Below, piece by piece: positions 62,088-64,000 of a DNA stretch of 64,000 bases. The position numbers and the translations under genes are program-made. Source of the DNA: an uncultured Roseateles sp. (GTDB lineage Bacteria; Pseudomonadota; Gammaproteobacteria; Burkholderiales; Burkholderiaceae); assembly GCA_946886855.1 (NCBI GenBank), contig CAMPJJ010000016.1, forward strand, positions 1 to 64,000, read 5' to 3'. Each line of letters begins with the position of its first letter. Position 1 is the stretch's first letter. The notes beneath the pieces were generated by a model that ran no database searches, was not told where the DNA came from, and saw nothing but the letters and a program-made list of their open reading frames with translations.

Positions 62088-63206
62088 TCAGAGCGAGAGC
62101 AGCTTGCCGCTGCGGTACGGCGTGGGGCCGGCGATCTTGGCCAGGCGCATGCCGCGCGTGACCCAGCGCCGCGAGAGGCGCGCGAACAGCGTGCCGCCGA
62201 CTTCCGCGATCACCGGCACGCGCGCACTGGACGCGGGATCGACGATGTCGGCGACGCAGTCGCCGACATTCACGCGGTCCCCGATGGCGCGGTGGAAGAC
62301 CAGGATCCCGCTGTCCGGCGCGACCAGCGGCTGCACGCCTTCCAGCGGGGTCGCCCCGCAGCGCGAGGCGGGCATCGCAGGCGCCTGGCCCAGCACGTGG
62401 CCGGTGTCCTGCAGGAACTCCACCAGCGCAGTGGCGTCCTGGATCGCCAGCGCGTCGTCCACGTCGGTCTCGCCGCGGAGCTCGACCGTGGCGGCGAAGC
62501 AAGCCGGCGGAATGGGATGCGCGGCGCCGAAGCGCGCCGCCAGTTCCCACCAGTGGCGCGACAGCGATTCGTCGAACGGATCGTCGCCCGAGCAGGCGCA
62601 CAGCAGCAGCGCCTCGGCGCGTAGGCGCCGGGCCAGCAGACCGGCGGTGTCCGCCTGCGCCGAGCCCGCGTAGACATGCATCGCCGCCTGGTGGTCGCAG
62701 TGCAGGTCCAGCACGATGTCGGCGTCGATGGCCAGGGTCTGCAGCAGCAGCTTCAGCGATTCCGCTTCGGTCTGCGCCGGTTGCTCGTCCAGCGCCTGCC
62801 GGGCGGATTCGCGGATGAGGCCGACGTTGGTGGCGGCGTCGGCAGTCAGCAGCCCCTCGACGCGCGCCGCAATGCGCTCGGTCAGAGGCTGGAACTGGCG
62901 ATTGAAGTTGACGCCAGAGGCCATGTCGAACCGACCGTGATGCGCGCCTTGCAGCGATTGCGACAGGCCGATCGGATTGGCCATGGGCACGAGCACGATC
63001 TCGCCGAGGAGCGCGCCCGCGTCGTCCAGTTCCTCCAGCAGCGTGCGCAGGTGATGGGCCACCAGCATCGCGGGCACTTCGTCCGCATGCAGCGAGGCCT
63101 GCAGGTAGACCTTGCGCCCCGTCAGCCGCCGCCCGAAGTGCAGGCTGCAGAGTGCGCGGTGCGTGCCTTGCGAGGCGCAAGGCAGTTCGTGTCGACGGAC
63201 CTCCAT
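62088..63206 (-). CDS. M14-family succinylglutamate desuccinylase / aspartoacylase-like zinc hydrolase
   Basis: 372 residues. Zinc ligands His and Glu in YLQASLHADEVPAM (H-x-x-E), and His in ADIVLDLHCDHQAAMHVY; PMANPIGLSQ and GVNFNRQF are also family blocks. Catalyses amide cleavage of N-acyl amino acids. Its place between a cyanophycinase and a YfcC carrier, with AruF/G nearby, suggests beta-Asp-Arg dipeptide or N-succinyl-amino acid as substrate. 2 bp after cyanophycinase 2. Confidence 0.88.
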   Translation of the reverse strand: MEVRRHELPCASQGTHRALCSLHFGRRLTGRKVYLQASLHADEVPAMLVAHHLRTLLEELDDAGALLGEIVLVPMANPIGLSQSLQGAHHGRFDMASGVNFNRQFQPLTERIAARVEGLLTADAATNVGLIRESARQALDEQPAQTEAESLKLLLQTLAIDADIVLDLHCDHQAAMHVYAGSAQADTAGLLARRLRAEALLLCACSGDDPFDESLSRHWWELAARFGAAHPIPPACFAATVELRGETDVDDALAIQDATALVEFLQDTGHVLGQAPAMPASRCGATPLEGVQPLVAPDSGILVFHRAIGDRVNVGDCVADIVDPASSARVPVIAEVGGTLFARLSRRWVTRGMRLAKIAGPTPYRSGKLLSL

Positions 63207-63208
63207 GC

Positions 63209-64000
63209 TCAGGGCCTCGTCGCGCCGCCGACCGCGGGCGCGGGGCCCGCCGTCGTGACGGGCAGCGCCCGATACAGCGGCGACGCGACCCGCACCGGTC
63301 GCACGTCCAGATGCACGTTCACGACGGTGTAGTCCTCGCCGCCGAAGGCGCCGGTGAACCAGCCCACCGTGTCGGGCCCCTTGTACAGGCGGAACTCGAA
63401 GCCGAGCGGCTCGCCGCCGTCGGCCTTCGCGCCCACGCTCGTACCCGTACCCGTACCCATGCCCATGCCCATGCCCATGCCTGCGCTTGGGTTTGCGTTT
63501 GCGTTTGCGTTTGCGTTCGCGTTCGCGTTCGCGCTCAGTCTGGCGGCCAGGCCTCGCAATTCTTTCGCCGGGCTGTCCAGCAGCTGCGCCATCGCCTGCG
63601 CGATGGTGTTGTCGCCGAGGATGTCGGGATAGAAGGGCTCGGTCTTGAAGTACGGCTTGAAGTCGGAGGCCGCCGGATCCAGGACGCTGCTGCCGCGCTT
63701 CTGCGCCGAGGCGGTGACCGCACCCGTCTTGAGATCGATGCGGTCGCCACGTTCCAGGTAGCTGAGGCGGGCGTTCTCGACGTTGAACGCGGGCAGGCGG
63801 GCGTCCGTTGTCGCGTCGCGCAGATCGACGAAGAGCGCGCCGCGCGCGCCGATCACCTCGGCCTGATGGGCGGTGATGACGGCGGCGCTGTTCTCCTCGA
63901 CGCCCAGCCCCGACCGGTAGCCCTTGGCCAGCATCAGCGGCAGCATGCGCCCGATGCGTCCGCGCTTGAGGAAGTGCTGGTCGATGAAGAGGTCCTCGCC
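63209..64000 (-). CDS. Second cyanophycinase, 5' end outside the window
   Basis: The visible part (263 codons) is the C-terminal part of an S51-type cyanophycinase: GEDLFIDQHFLKRGRIGRM then LPLMLAKGYRSGLGVEENSAAVITAHQAEVIGARGALFVDL, the CphB-like GxGVxE(N/D)xA motif. The Ser nucleophile is beyond the edge. A later region contains (NA)n and (GM)n(GT)n dipeptide repeats (63430-63535), plainly from hexamer expansion, followed by a C-terminal extension not in CphB. First visible gene of the cph-M14-yfcC operon. Confidence 0.8.
   Translation of the reverse strand, partial: GEDLFIDQHFLKRGRIGRMLPLMLAKGYRSGLGVEENSAAVITAHQAEVIGARGALFVDLRDATTDARLPAFNVENARLSYLERGDRIDLKTGAVTASAQKRGSSVLDPAASDFKPYFKTEPFYPDILGDNTIAQAMAQLLDSPAKELRGLAARLSANANANANANANANPSAGMGMGMGMGTGTGTSVGAKADGGEPLGFEFRLYKGPDTVGWFTGAFGGEDYTVVNVHLDVRPVRVASPLYRALPVTTAGPAPAVGGATRP
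63430..63535. repeat. Hexanucleotide repeats inside cyanophycinase 2
   Basis: CCCGTA/CCCATG units (about seven) and GTTTGC/GTTCGC units (about eight) on the plus strand encode Gly-Thr/Gly-Met and Asn-Ala dipeptides on the coding strand. Frame is preserved. Confidence 0.95.

Overview
The window is GC-rich DNA with dense codon-biased genes. It looks like a chromosome of a beta-proteobacterium of the order Burkholderiales, probably near Roseateles/Mitsuaria/Rubrivivax. The basis is gene content recalled from that group (MetR/MetE, the AcnD/PrpF form of the 2-methylcitrate cycle, a PEP-CTERM protein, polysaccharide hydrolases, cyanophycinases), not a database search. I saw no rRNA, tRNA, CRISPR array or complete insertion sequence.

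Layout. 1-9.4 kb: 3' part of a secreted GH18 chitinase with an apparent 1-base frameshift, a flavin reductase, truD, a PEP-CTERM surface protein, a candidate small RNA, a DUF2939 protein, a LysR regulator and a hybrid sensor kinase. 8.5-10.4 kb: metR divergent from an orphan MetE N-terminal-domain protein. 10.4-17.9 kb: an operon (mmsA, acyl-CoA dehydrogenase, enoyl-CoA hydratase, 3-hydroxyisobutyryl-CoA hydrolase, mmsB) that turns isobutyryl-CoA from valine into propionyl-CoA, with a divergent XRE/DUF2083 regulator. 18-23.4 kb: small or disordered proteins, an MscS channel, DUF3885-like, VF530 and unknown proteins, and a shrunken GNAT gene. 23.4-25.8 kb: metE with a MetR box. 25.9-32.7 kb: thioesterase-prpC-acnD-prpF-prpB, the 2-methylcitrate route that consumes the propionyl-CoA. 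TTGYGAA sites occur in front of both this operon and the valine operon, which suggests one shared regulator.

32.8-33.8 kb is a decayed patch with an XRE fragment, a truncated DUF4365 gene and a gene-free stretch. A TRAP transporter follows (33.8-36.8 kb). Next is a copper-handling block (37-39.7 kb): a cupredoxin behind a MerR/CueR-type operator, convergent with a bufA2-bufB-bufC bufferin operon that has an ECF-type promoter. At 39.8-41.6 kb is a GH16 beta-glucanase with a CBM56-like tail and a 20-bp palindromic operator.

41.8-50.7 kb holds NTF2-fold proteins, an AraC regulator, two very similar LysR regulators, a YcaC hydrolase and a LuxR regulator. They are mixed with genes that have lost large parts: pirin without its N-domain, an SDR tail, an amidohydrolase lacking its middle, and a porin fragment. 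51.2-55.8 kb is a four-gene signalling operon (receiver, HD-GYP, periplasmic binding protein, PAS histidine kinase) with an FNR-like palindrome upstream. 56-64 kb looks like a cyanophycin/arginine utilisation island: a secreted cyanophycinase, two arginine N-succinyltransferase-like proteins, an AraC regulator, a YfcC carrier, an M14 deacylase/peptidase and a second cyanophycinase cut by the window edge.

A recurrent oddity is short tandem repeats. They are 6-15 bp and always in frame inside genes (LQP, ATS, NA, GM, PLS, QTLTA), and 8-10 bp in four intergenic spacers.
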